Assembly: GCF_001866135.1 (NCBI RefSeq) | Contig: NZ_MODW01000003.1 | Span: 248,001 to 312,000 of the forward strand | Direction of reading: 5' to 3' | DNA: 64,000 bases | From: Microbacterium sp. LCT-H2 | Lineage (GTDB): Bacteria > Actinomycetota > Actinomycetes > Actinomycetales > Microbacteriaceae | Shown here: positions 39,986-47,627 of the stretch, one piece after another | Layout: each line of letters begins with the position of its first letter | Position numbering within the stretch: position 1 is the first letter of the stretch | Program-made: the position numbers and the translations under genes | The notes under the pieces: generated by a model | The model's database searches: none | Told to the model about the DNA's origin: nothing | What the model saw: the letters and a program-made list of their open reading frames with translations, nothing else

Positions 39986-40995
39986 CCGGCGTGACCTCCG
40001 CGGCGCAGGCTGCGCGCCAGCACCCGCCGCCGTGGACCGTCGAGCCGGGCGAGCACCCCGGCGACCTCCGCGGCGGGGAGGTCTTGCACCAGCAGCCGGA
40101 TCCGCCGGCGCATCTCCCTCCGCACGGGCGGCGGCATGCGCCGTGAGCGCACCAGGTGATGCGCGCTGAGGGCGAGCGCGGTCCAGACGGCCTTCGGAAG
40201 GAAGCGGTCGGCCTCGCGGTCCGCCCGGACGAGGTCGAGCACCTGGGTCAGCGCCGGGGCGAAGTCGAGCTGGCGGCGGTCGTGCACCTGGGTGAGGGAG
40301 CTCTCGATGCCACGTCGGTAGAGCAGCGCCGGGGCGTCCACCACGGCGAACGAAGCGGCCTCCAGATGCAGGCGCCAGACCCATGGGCGGTCCTCGGCCG
40401 TGAAGAGGCCGGAGGGGAATGCGGCCAGCCCGCGGTCGAGCACGCGGCGGTGCAGCAGTCCCGCCCAGGCGAACGGGTAGTCCACCATGCTCGGCTCATC
40501 GACCGGGAGGATCGCCTCCCGGGGCGGCACGACCCGTTCCCGCCACGGATACGGAGCACGCACGAGCGCGCGCCGCATCCCGGAGACGGTCACATGATCC
40601 GTCCGGAGGAAGTCGCAGCGGAGCTCTCGCAGACGCGCGGCGAGCACCGCGAGGCGCTGCGGCTGCATCCAGTCGTCGCCGTCGACGAAGCAGAACGCCT
40701 CGCCCTCCACATGCGCGAGCCCCTGGTTGCGTGCCGAGGCGAGCCCGCGCGGCTCGGGGTTCCGCAGCACTTCGGCGTGCGGGAACCGGCCCGCGTAGTG
40801 GTCCAGGAGCGCGCCGGTGTCGTCTCGCGAGCCGTCGTCTATCGCCACGAGCTTGAGGGCGGCCGGATCATCGAACTGCCGGGTGAGCGTCTCCAGCGTG
40901 GTGCCGATGTACGGACCGGCGTCCTTGGCAGGCAGGATGACGGTGACGAGGGGCGTGCGCACGGGGCTCCCGGGATGGACGATACGGCTCGTCAT
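39982..40995 (-). CDS. GT2-family glycosyltransferase
   Basis: 337 residues. LVTVILPAKDAGPYIGTTLETLTRQ, VAIDDGSRDDTGALLD, GLASARNQGLAHVEGEAFCFVDGDDWMQP with the DxD-type DGDD give the GT-A fold and metal site. The C-terminal third is helical and basic with no membrane span. It is the first gene of the locus; its promoter must lie in the 336-bp region upstream. Acceptor unknown. The ATG at 40995 is where family similarity starts; no good ribosome site precedes it. Confidence 0.88.
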   Translation of the reverse strand: MTSRIVHPGSPVRTPLVTVILPAKDAGPYIGTTLETLTRQFDDPAALKLVAIDDGSRDDTGALLDHYAGRFPHAEVLRNPEPRGLASARNQGLAHVEGEAFCFVDGDDWMQPQRLAVLAARLRELRCDFLRTDHVTVSGMRRALVRAPYPWRERVVPPREAILPVDEPSMVDYPFAWAGLLHRRVLDRGLAAFPSGLFTAEDRPWVWRLHLEAASFAVVDAPALLYRRGIESSLTQVHDRRQLDFAPALTQVLDLVRADREADRFLPKAVWTALALSAHHLVRSRRMPPPVRREMRRRIRLLVQDLPAAEVAGVLARLDGPRRRVLARSLRRGGHAG

Positions 40996-41332
40996 CGTGA
41001 CAGGCGACGGTGGCCGGAGAGCGACCGGGGGGTGAACGTCCGGTGACGGCGCGAGGCGAACGCTGAGGTGTGGCCCGCACCCGAACGAGCCACACCCCCA
41101 GTGCGTTGCACTGCCGGATGCGAACACCCGGTGAACCGCCGCCGTGAGGCGTCGGCCGCCCCGCGGCAGTACTGGCCCCCACCAGCGGACCGCGAGGCGT
41201 CGTCGAGAGCGACTCCATGAAGATCAGCACTCAACACGTAACACGATACAACTGTCTGTTCGATCGCGCGAATCGACCTAGGTCAATCCGTGAAAATTCG
41301 CACACCACCGTCGGATCGGGGACGATGGAGGC
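40996..41332. promoter_or_regulatory. Intergenic control region of the surface-polymer locus
   Basis: About 337 bp, no gene. It holds two palindromes: CAGTGC-GTT-GCACTG (41099-41113) and GACCTAGGTC (41275-41284). The heptamer GGTGAAC occurs at 41031-41037 and 41130-41136, and again in the neuA-neuB gap (37412-37418). The right third (41215-41300) is AT-richer, so promoters for the GT2 gene (minus) and the next gene (plus) probably start there. I cannot assign a -35/-10 pair with confidence. Confidence 0.5.
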
Positions 41333-42259
41333 ATGCGGTGGCCCTGGAACACGATCTCGCGACCGGTGCTGCGGCGTCGTCGGAGCGGCGGCGTCGAGGT
41401 GCGCTGGCTGACCGCGCGTTCCTGGACGCAGCGGTGGTACCCCCAGGGCATCGACGTCGGGAAGCGCCGTGGACGGCGAGCGCTCGCGGTGAGCTGGTTC
41501 CGCCAGGATGCCTCAGGGCGCCACCTCGCCTCCCGGGTGACCCTCGTGGATCGCGAACGCGCCCGCCGTATCGACATCGTGCTGGCCGTCACCGACGAGA
41601 ACGATGCCCTTCAGCCGGCCCCGATCCACGCGGGCGGTCTCGCCTGGTTCGGAGACCGGCTGTTCGTCGCCGCGACGGGGCAGGGCATCTGGGAGTTCGA
41701 CCTCGGCGCACTTCGACGTGTGCACGGCGCCGACGCCCAGCGGGTGCGCGGCGGGGCACGCCGTAGGGACCGACGGACGGCCGTGGTCGCGGTGCGGACC
41801 CGCCGTCATCCCGTCGCCCTCCGGTGCTCCTTCGTCGGTCGGGTGTTCGACGCGGACGGGACACCGCTCCCCCGCGTGCTCATCGGCGAGTACCGGGGTC
41901 AGGAGACCGGGATGGTCGGCGAGTTCGCGATCCCCGAAGACTCCGCTGCCGGATTCGTCGAACTCGAGCGCTTCACCCCCGGCATCCGGCATATGCAGGG
42001 AGCCGTGCGGTGGGGCGACCGCTATCTCGTGTCGCAGTCAGACCACCTGCGTCCCGGGGTGCTGTGGTCGGGACCTCGCCAGGCCCTCACCAGACACCCC
42101 GTCGCGCTGCCCGTCGGCTGCGAGGATCTGGCCCTCGACCCGGATGATGAGCTGCTGTGGACCCTGGGCGAGCATCCGTGGCGACGCGTCGTGCGGGGGA
42201 TCCCGTTCGCGCCCCTCGGGCTCCGGCGTCACAGCGGGAGCACGGAGCAGCGAACGTAG
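41333..42259 (+). CDS. Hypothetical protein, beta-propeller-like
   Basis: 308 residues, no clear signal peptide. Repeated strand patterns such as HAGGLAWFGDRLFVAATGQGIWEFDL, MQGAVRWGDRYLVSQSDHLRPGVLW and LALDPDDELLWTLGEHPWRRVV suggest a propeller of blades with a WFGDRLFV/RWGDRYLV motif, as in some actinobacterial secreted proteins. Arginine is unusually frequent. It stands immediately upstream of the DUF4229 gene. Function unknown. Confidence 0.65.
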   Translation: MRWPWNTISRPVLRRRRSGGVEVRWLTARSWTQRWYPQGIDVGKRRGRRALAVSWFRQDASGRHLASRVTLVDRERARRIDIVLAVTDENDALQPAPIHAGGLAWFGDRLFVAATGQGIWEFDLGALRRVHGADAQRVRGGARRRDRRTAVVAVRTRRHPVALRCSFVGRVFDADGTPLPRVLIGEYRGQETGMVGEFAIPEDSAAGFVELERFTPGIRHMQGAVRWGDRYLVSQSDHLRPGVLWSGPRQALTRHPVALPVGCEDLALDPDDELLWTLGEHPWRRVVRGIPFAPLGLRRHSGSTEQRT

Positions 42260-42262
42260 ACT
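42257..42262 (+). promoter_or_regulatory. -10 box of leaderless DUF4229 gene
   Basis: TAGACT ends 6 nt before the GTG at 42269, placing the transcript start on the start codon. The -10 overlaps the end of the upstream gene. Confidence 0.55.
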
Positions 42263-42268
42263 GAGGGG

Positions 42269-42559
42269 GTGAAGAAGCCCGCCCCCCTCCTCGTCTACAC
42301 CGTGCTGCGCCTGCTGGCGTTCCTCGTCCCGCTGGCCATCCTGTGGTTCTTCTTCCCGATCTTCCGCGAGTTCTGGTGGCTGGCGGCGATCTTCGCGGCC
42401 CTCATCGGCGCGAGCATCTCGATGCTGTTCCTCCGCACCCCGCTCTCCGACGCCTCCGCGCGCCTGCACGAGCGCCGGCAGGGCAAGATCTCCGGGCAGC
42501 AGGCCGACGCCGACGCGGAGGACGAACTCGTCGACCGCGCCCCCGACGACCGCCCCTGA
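42269..42559 (+). CDS. DUF4229 membrane protein
   Basis: 96 residues from GTG. Two membrane spans (LLVYTVLRLLAFLVPLAILWFFF and WLAAIFAALIGASISMLFL) followed by the charged RLHERRQGKISGQQADADAEDEL tail, the DUF4229 pattern found next to menaquinone genes in actinobacteria. menA lies just beyond, on the other strand. Function unknown. Confidence 0.85.
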   Translation: MKKPAPLLVYTVLRLLAFLVPLAILWFFFPIFREFWWLAAIFAALIGASISMLFLRTPLSDASARLHERRQGKISGQQADADAEDELVDRAPDDRP

Positions 42560-42677
42560 CGCGGGACCGCCGTACACAGCTTCGGAGACCCGAGGCAGAT
42601 CCGATTGTTGGACCGAGTCTCAAAACTCTCGGCTGACCCATAAGTTCGACCGGCATCTCGGTCCCTGCGCCCAGGTC

Positions 42678-42770
42678 GCCGGGCACGACTTCGGAGCGAC
42701 CGCACGGCGCGCCCAAGGATAGGTCCGAGACGACGGCGTGTCCGTCGCGCGCTCCGAAGCTGTGCCCGGC
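42678..42770. repeat. Long inverted repeat between DUF4229 and menA genes
   Basis: Arms of 21 bp at 42678-42698 and 42750-42770 match at 19 of 21 positions (core CTTCGGAGCG / CGCTCCGAAG). A third copy of the core, ACAGCTTCGGAG, lies at 42575-42586. The 51-nt loop has no ORF. It lies between convergent genes and could act as a bidirectional terminator or a member of an intergenic repeat family. Confidence 0.7.
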
Positions 42771-42794
42771 GAGGCGCGGGTGACCGGGGGCGGC

Positions 42795-43763
42795 TCAGCC
42801 AGCGAAGGCCCAGAACAGGGCGCCGGCGTAGAGCAGTGAGGTCAGAGAGGTGAGCGCGAGGGCGATCACCAGTTCCCGCGGCTGACGGTAGGTCCAGACG
42901 ATCACGATCGCGGGGAGGCCGGCCAGGAGCGCGAGCAGCGCGAGCCAGGCGATCGGGAACAGCAACGCGAGGAACACGGCGATGCCGAACGGCACGAGCA
43001 CGAAGAGCGTGAAGAGGACCTGCGTGGCCCGGCGTCCGATGAGGACCGTCAGCGTGCGCTTGCCGACCTCGCGGTCCTGATCGATGTCGCGGAGGTTGTT
43101 GGCCAGGAGCACGGCGCAGGCGAACAGTCCGGCGGCGATCGCCCCCAGCCAGGCCTGCTGCGGGAGCAGGAAGACCTGCACCCAGGTGGTGCCGAGGGTG
43201 GCCACGAGCCCGAAGAACACGAAGACGAAGACCTCGCCGAGGCCGTAGTACCCGTAGGGCCTCTTGCCCCCGGTGTAGAACCACGCGGCGACGATGCAGG
43301 CCGCGCCGACCGCGAGCATCCACCACTGTTCGGTGCGCACGACGATCGCGACGCCGACCACGGCGGCGAGCGCGAAGAAGACGAGGCCGATGACGAGCAC
43401 CGTGCGCGGCTTCACGCGACCGGAGGCCGTGAGCCGCGCCGGGCCGACACGATGGGCATCGGTGCCGCGGATGCCGTCGCTGTAGTCGTTGGTGAAGTTC
43501 ACGCCGATCTGCAGCAGGACCGCCACGGCGAGGCACGCGAGCGCGATCACCCAGTGGAACTCGGGACCCGTGCTCCGCGCGGCTCCCGTACCGATGACGA
43601 CGGGGGCGATCGCGAGGGGCAGCGTGCGCAGACGTGCCGCACCGATCCAGTCGCCGATCGTCACGGGACCCGCCTCGACGACCGGCCGCTTGGCCGGGTT
43701 GCCGCTGGTGCGCGGCGGGGTGCGACGACCGGACTTCTTCTTGCGCTGGGAGGATGCTGCCAT
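42795..43763 (-). CDS. menA: 1,4-dihydroxy-2-naphthoate polyprenyltransferase
   Basis: 322 residues, UbiA family. A basic N-terminal tail of about 25 residues precedes eight to nine spans. The aspartate motifs are NFTNDYSDGIRGTD (first) and NNLRDIDQDREVGKRTL (second), with the MenA-typical LRTLPLAIAPVVIGTG start. It attaches the polyprenyl chain made by the synthase at 18641-19702. The mRNA is nearly leaderless: TAGGAT (43771-43776) is 7 nt before the ATG. Confidence 0.95.
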   Translation of the reverse strand: MAASSQRKKKSGRRTPPRTSGNPAKRPVVEAGPVTIGDWIGAARLRTLPLAIAPVVIGTGAARSTGPEFHWVIALACLAVAVLLQIGVNFTNDYSDGIRGTDAHRVGPARLTASGRVKPRTVLVIGLVFFALAAVVGVAIVVRTEQWWMLAVGAACIVAAWFYTGGKRPYGYYGLGEVFVFVFFGLVATLGTTWVQVFLLPQQAWLGAIAAGLFACAVLLANNLRDIDQDREVGKRTLTVLIGRRATQVLFTLFVLVPFGIAVFLALLFPIAWLALLALLAGLPAIVIVWTYRQPRELVIALALTSLTSLLYAGALFWAFAG

Positions 43764-43799
43764 CCACGGAATCCTAGTCGTCGCGGCGAGGCGGCAAAC

Positions 43800-44090
43800 T
43801 CAGCGGTGCGGGTTGCTGTCCTTGCCGTCGAGCCAGAGCTCGTCGGTCTTGTCGGCATGCGACCCGGTCGTGCCGACGTGCTTGTCGCTGATCTTCGGCC
43901 CCTTGAGGATGACGTGGACCATCGCCTGCGCGTGGCCGTGGCCGAGGCCGTACTCCTGCTTGAGCCAGTTGAGGACGACGGTGGCCTTCGTGCTCTCGTC
44001 GAACCCCTGCTCGTGGGCGAGGTCGATGAACTGCCGCGGCGTGAGGCCGGTCTGGGTCTCGACCTTGTCGAGGTATGCCTGGAAGGACAT
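43800..44090 (-). CDS. DUF4287 protein
   Basis: 96 residues. MSFQAYLDKVETQTGLTPRQFIDLAHEQGF then LNWLKQEYGLGHGHAQAMVHVI is the DUF4287 signature. The C-terminus (DKTDELWLDGKDSNPHR) is polar. Soluble and of unknown function; DUF4287 proteins are often near DUF1801 or ArsR regulators. GGAGA precedes the ATG. It lies between menA and a cupin gene in the same direction. Confidence 0.88.
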   Translation of the reverse strand: MSFQAYLDKVETQTGLTPRQFIDLAHEQGFDESTKATVVLNWLKQEYGLGHGHAQAMVHVILKGPKISDKHVGTTGSHADKTDELWLDGKDSNPHR

Positions 44091-44104
44091 GGTGGTCTCC
44101 GCTC

Positions 44105-44464
44105 TCAGTCCTCGTCGAGGAACGTCTGGATGATCGTGTCGGACGCGTGGATGCAGAGGATCCGGAGGAGCCCGGTCCCCGCGTTGGTGAAGCAGTGTGG
44201 CGTGAAAGCGGGCGCGGTGGCGGTATCTCCGGCTCGCGCGATGAGGGCGTCGTCGCCGATCCGGATCCGCACCGTGCCCTCGAGCACGATCCAGGTCTCA
44301 GAGTAGGGGTGCCAGTGCAGCCCCGGCCCCTCCCCTGGCTGGTTCTCGACGAAGAAGTAGGAGACGGCGGCTCCGTGGTCGGCGCCGACGAATCGGCGGC
44401 TGCGCCCGGCGCCGATGCGGATCGCGCCACTCGAGACAAGGGCGGGAACGGGGATCTCGGTCAT
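44105..44464 (-). CDS. Cupin-domain protein
   Basis: 119 residues, one cupin barrel. The first motif GPGLHWHPYSETWIVLEGTVRIRIG has the His-x-His and Glu metal ligands, and the second motif is GDTATAPAFTPHCFTNAG with the fourth ligand His. Single small cupins bind a metal and often act as sensors, isomerases or dioxygenases; the activity is not readable here. Leaderless: GACACT (44471-44476) 6 nt before the ATG, divergent from the ArsR-like gene. Confidence 0.88.
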   Translation of the reverse strand: MTEIPVPALVSSGAIRIGAGRSRRFVGADHGAAVSYFFVENQPGEGPGLHWHPYSETWIVLEGTVRIRIGDDALIARAGDTATAPAFTPHCFTNAGTGLLRILCIHASDTIIQTFLDED

Positions 44465-44509
44465 GAACCCAGTGTCGACAGCACGCGTCGCACCTCCTAG
44501 AGTTTCGAT

Positions 44510-45535
44510 GTGGATCGAAACTCCGCGCCGGTCGAGGGCGTCGACCACCCGGATCACCGGGTCGAGTTCCACCTGAGTCCCGGCGACATCCAGGCCGTGC
44601 GGTTCGGCATCTCCCCCGGGCACGAACTGGCGCATGCGGTACGCGTGCTCCTCCGCCCGGCGGCGCACCCCCTGCAGTGGGGGTGGCTCCGCACCGCGCG
44701 GGAGGGGCTGCCGCGCGACGCCTTCGCGCTCCTCGCGACGGTGATCGGCGACGACGGCTACCTCCCGGACTTCCTCACCAGCACTCCACGCGACGATCTG
44801 ACCCCCGAGGACGAACTCGCCGCCCTGCGGGAGGCGGCGCTCGACCCGCTGCGCGTCGACCTCGGCAAGAGGATCCAGCGTTCGACGGGCGCACAGCGTC
44901 AGGCCCTGCGCGACCTGTCCGACCGGCCCCAGCGCGCCCGTGCGATGATCGCCGATGCCTGGGAGGAGGTCTGGGAGGCCGCGTTGGCTCCGGCCTGGCC
45001 TCAGCTGGAGCGCCTCCTCCGGGCCGACATCGCCGTTCGTGCCCGGGTGATCGCGACGACCGGCATCGCCGGGATGGCCGGCGCCCTCCATCCCCAGGTC
45101 TCGTGGGGCGCGGGTGCGGTGCGGGTCTCGCTCCGTCGGCACAGCGAGGACGTGGACTGCCGCGGCAGCGGTCTCGTGCTGGTGCCCTCCGTCCTCTCGT
45201 CCTGGGGCTGCCTGGTGCTCACCGAGCCGCCGGCACAGCCGACGCTGTTCTATCCCGCCCGTGGCGTGACCGCGGGGTGGGCACGGGACACCACCGAGAC
45301 CGTGGCCGCCCTGGGCGCCCTGCTCGGCCCGGCGCGCGCCGGCATCCTTCTCACCGCGGGATCGCCGCGCACGACCTCGGAGGTGGCCGCCGATGCGGGG
45401 CTCGCGCTGTCGACGGCGTCACACCATCTCACCGTGCTGCGGGACGCCGGGCTCGTGGCGAGCGAGCGGGACGGCTCCCGCAGGCAGCACGTGCGCACGC
45501 CCTTGGGCGAGGCGCTCGTCGGCGCGCTGCTCTGA
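44510..45535 (+). CDS. ArsR-like winged-helix regulator with long N-terminal domain
   Basis: 341 residues. The winged helix is at the C-terminus (about 275-341): LGPARAGILLTAGSPRTTSEVAADAGLALSTASHHLTVLRDAGLVASERDGSRRQHVRTPLG. The first 270 residues form a sensor-like domain without named family, with FRVRF-type start FHLSPGDIQAVRFGISPGHELAHAVRVL. This architecture (DUF5937-type domain then ArsR) is common in actinobacteria. GTG start, leaderless: TAGAGT (44498-44503) 6 nt upstream. Probably regulates itself and the divergent cupin. Confidence 0.82.
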   Translation: MDRNSAPVEGVDHPDHRVEFHLSPGDIQAVRFGISPGHELAHAVRVLLRPAAHPLQWGWLRTAREGLPRDAFALLATVIGDDGYLPDFLTSTPRDDLTPEDELAALREAALDPLRVDLGKRIQRSTGAQRQALRDLSDRPQRARAMIADAWEEVWEAALAPAWPQLERLLRADIAVRARVIATTGIAGMAGALHPQVSWGAGAVRVSLRRHSEDVDCRGSGLVLVPSVLSSWGCLVLTEPPAQPTLFYPARGVTAGWARDTTETVAALGALLGPARAGILLTAGSPRTTSEVAADAGLALSTASHHLTVLRDAGLVASERDGSRRQHVRTPLGEALVGALL

Positions 45536-45542
45536 CGCCGCC

Positions 45543-46001
45543 CTACTCGGCGGTCGAGACCGGGATGATCGGCCGGTGCTCGTAGTAGGTCTGCAGGACC
45601 ACGGTCGTGCGCGTACTCACGTTCGCCGCGAGCCGGACGTCGCGGACGAGTTGCTCCAGGTCGCGCGGCGTCGGCACGCGGACGAAGAGCATGTAGCTCG
45701 CGTCGCCGGCGATGGAGTGGCAGGCCTCGATCGCGTCGAGGTGCTCCAGGAGCTCGGGGGCGTTGTCGGGCTGGGCGGGATCGAGCGGCGTGATCTCGAT
45801 GAAGGCGGACAACGGAGTGCCCGCCTGCTCGGGGTCGAGGATCGCGCGGTAGCCGGTGATGACGCCGCGGGTCTCGAGCCGCCGCAGCCGGGACTGCACC
45901 GCCGACACCGACAGCCCGACGGCGTCGGAGAGCTGCGACAGCGTCGCCCGCCCGTCACGAGAGATGGTCGCCAGGATCGCACGGTCGACAGAATCATCCA
46001 T
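45543..46001 (-). CDS. Lrp/AsnC-family regulator
   Basis: 152 residues. HTH: MDDSVDRAILATISRDGRATLSQLSDAVGLSVSAVQSRLRRLETRGVI, followed by the RAM ligand domain with IEACHSIAGDASYMLFVRVPTPRDLEQLV. It is divergent from the DUF6421 gene, with a palindrome in the 72-bp gap. A -10 GATAAT (46011-46016) ends 9 nt before the ATG, so it has almost no leader. It probably senses an amino acid and regulates the DUF6421-SDR pair. Confidence 0.9.
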   Translation of the reverse strand: MDDSVDRAILATISRDGRATLSQLSDAVGLSVSAVQSRLRRLETRGVITGYRAILDPEQAGTPLSAFIEITPLDPAQPDNAPELLEHLDAIEACHSIAGDASYMLFVRVPTPRDLEQLVRDVRLAANVSTRTTVVLQTYYEHRPIIPVSTAE

Positions 46002-46021
46002 GGCTGTAAGATTATCGTCAG

Positions 46022-46042
46022 GATTCCGTTATCACCGGAATC
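46022..46042. promoter_or_regulatory. Lrp-type palindrome between regulator and DUF6421 genes
   Basis: GATTCCG (46022-46028) and CGGAATC (46036-46042) are a perfect inverted pair around TTATCAC. The site lies just upstream of the regulator's -10 and 31 bp from the DUF6421 start, so one protein could control both. Confidence 0.65.
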
Positions 46043-46073
46043 TTTCCGTTTTTCACTGCGATCGGAGGTTCCG

Positions 46074-47525
46074 ATGTCCCTCGTTTCCGCCAACAGTTCC
46101 GCTGTTCAGGCCGTCGTCGGCGAACCCGAGGTCGTCGAGGATGCGTCGATCGCGGAGAACTCCGCCGCCTGGGCACAGCTCAAGCAGGCCGCGATCGCCC
46201 TCCGTGAGCTGCAGATCAAGGACGGCTCGATCCCTGGCGCTTCGACGAGCTCAGCGACCCGGGACCAGGCGACCGCGCTCGTCGGGCAGATCACCGCCGC
46301 GATCCGGGCACTGGCCCCCGCCTTCCCCCACGACGCGGACTACCTCGCCGCCTCCGTCGCCGACTTCGAGCGCTGGGCGGCCGAGGACTTCGGCGTGCCG
46401 GACTTCCTCGACTCGCTCGTGGCGTTCCAGCCGCAGCAGCACCGCATCGACGGGATCCGCCACCTCGTGGTCTTCCCGATGTACACGCAGAACGGCTCCA
46501 GCGACCGCCTGGTCGAGGCGCTCATCGTCGAGACCATCTGGCCGGAGTTCATCGCCGCGCTCGAGGCCGGCGACTACGGCAACAAGCTCTTCGTCTCGCT
46601 GCGCCTCGTGGACTTCACGCCCGGCTACGACACGAACTCCGCGGTGCTCTTCCCGGAGACCGTCGCCATGCGCGAGATCCCGACCTTCACCTGGGGCGCG
46701 ATCTTCCAGGACCGTGAGGCCGCCCGTTACCGCCGCGTGGTCCGCGCGGCCTCAGAGATCACCAACCTCGACCTCCCCGAGCGTGCGGCGGCGATGCTGG
46801 AGGATCAGGAGGTCGCCGAGAAGACCTTCGTGATGTGGGACATCATCCACGACCGCACCCACATGCGCGGAGACCTGCCCTTCGACCCGTTCATGATCAA
46901 GCAGCGGATGCCGTTCTTCCTCTACTCGCTGGAGGAGATGCGCTGCGACATGACGGCGTTCCGCGAGTCGGTGAAGATCGAGCGGGCCCTGGATGCCCGG
47001 GTCGCCGCGGGCGAGGAGCTCACGGAGACCGAGCGGGAGATGCACGAGTACGCGCACCTCGTGCAGTACGCCGTGATCTTCGACCGCATCTTCCGCTTCG
47101 CCATCACCGGCACGCGCGTGCGCAACTACGACGCGGTCGGCGGTCAGCTCCTGTTCGCGTGGCTGCACCAGCGGGGCGTGCTGCACTGGACCGACACGGC
47201 GCTGGCCTTCGACTGGGAGAACGTGCCGGATGCGGTCGTGGCCCTCGGCGACGCGATCGACGACCTGTACTGGCACTCGATCGACCGCCCCAAGGTCGCG
47301 CACTGGCTCGCCGCGTACGAGCTGGTCCGCGGCACGCTGACCCCGCATCCTGCCTCGCAGTGGGCGCGCGGCCTGTCGGACGAGATCCTCGCCGGGGCTC
47401 CGAAGGGCTACACCGACGCGGTCCTCGACGACGAGTTCCCGCTGTCGATGTTCTTCGAGACGCTCGACAAGAAGATGAAGCCGGTCATCGAGTCGACGGT
47501 CGGCATCCGCGGTACGGACGACTGA
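46074..47525 (+). CDS. DUF6421 family protein
   Basis: 483 residues, soluble, predicted mostly helical. Recognisable family stretches include HLVVFPMYTQNGSSDRLVEALIVETIWPEF, FVSLRLVDFTPGYDTNSAVLFPET and MWDIIHDRTHMRGDLPFDPFMIKQRMPFFLYSLEEMRCDMTAF. That last segment carries His, Asp and Glu residues (DIIHDRTH, EEMRCD) that look like a metal site, although no fold is assigned. An SDR gene follows. It begins with ATG after GGAGG. Function unknown. Confidence 0.85.
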   Translation: MSLVSANSSAVQAVVGEPEVVEDASIAENSAAWAQLKQAAIALRELQIKDGSIPGASTSSATRDQATALVGQITAAIRALAPAFPHDADYLAASVADFERWAAEDFGVPDFLDSLVAFQPQQHRIDGIRHLVVFPMYTQNGSSDRLVEALIVETIWPEFIAALEAGDYGNKLFVSLRLVDFTPGYDTNSAVLFPETVAMREIPTFTWGAIFQDREAARYRRVVRAASEITNLDLPERAAAMLEDQEVAEKTFVMWDIIHDRTHMRGDLPFDPFMIKQRMPFFLYSLEEMRCDMTAFRESVKIERALDARVAAGEELTETEREMHEYAHLVQYAVIFDRIFRFAITGTRVRNYDAVGGQLLFAWLHQRGVLHWTDTALAFDWENVPDAVVALGDAIDDLYWHSIDRPKVAHWLAAYELVRGTLTPHPASQWARGLSDEILAGAPKGYTDAVLDDEFPLSMFFETLDKKMKPVIESTVGIRGTDD

Positions 47526-47560
47526 TCCGCATCGCATCGTTGTGACGCTGGGGCGCACCA

Positions 47561-47603
47561 CCTCTGCGGCCGGAGACCCGGATCCCGGGTCCGGCCGCAG
47601 AGG
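47561..47603 (+). terminator. Hairpin between DUF6421 and SDR genes
   Basis: Perfect 13-bp arms CCTCTGCGGCCGG (47561-47573) and CCGGCCGCAGAGG (47591-47603), with a second stem (ACCCGG/CCGGGT) in the loop. It can terminate or attenuate, which would lower SDR expression relative to DUF6421. Confidence 0.6.
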
Positions 47604-47627
47604 CATCTCCGACCGAGAGGACACCGC

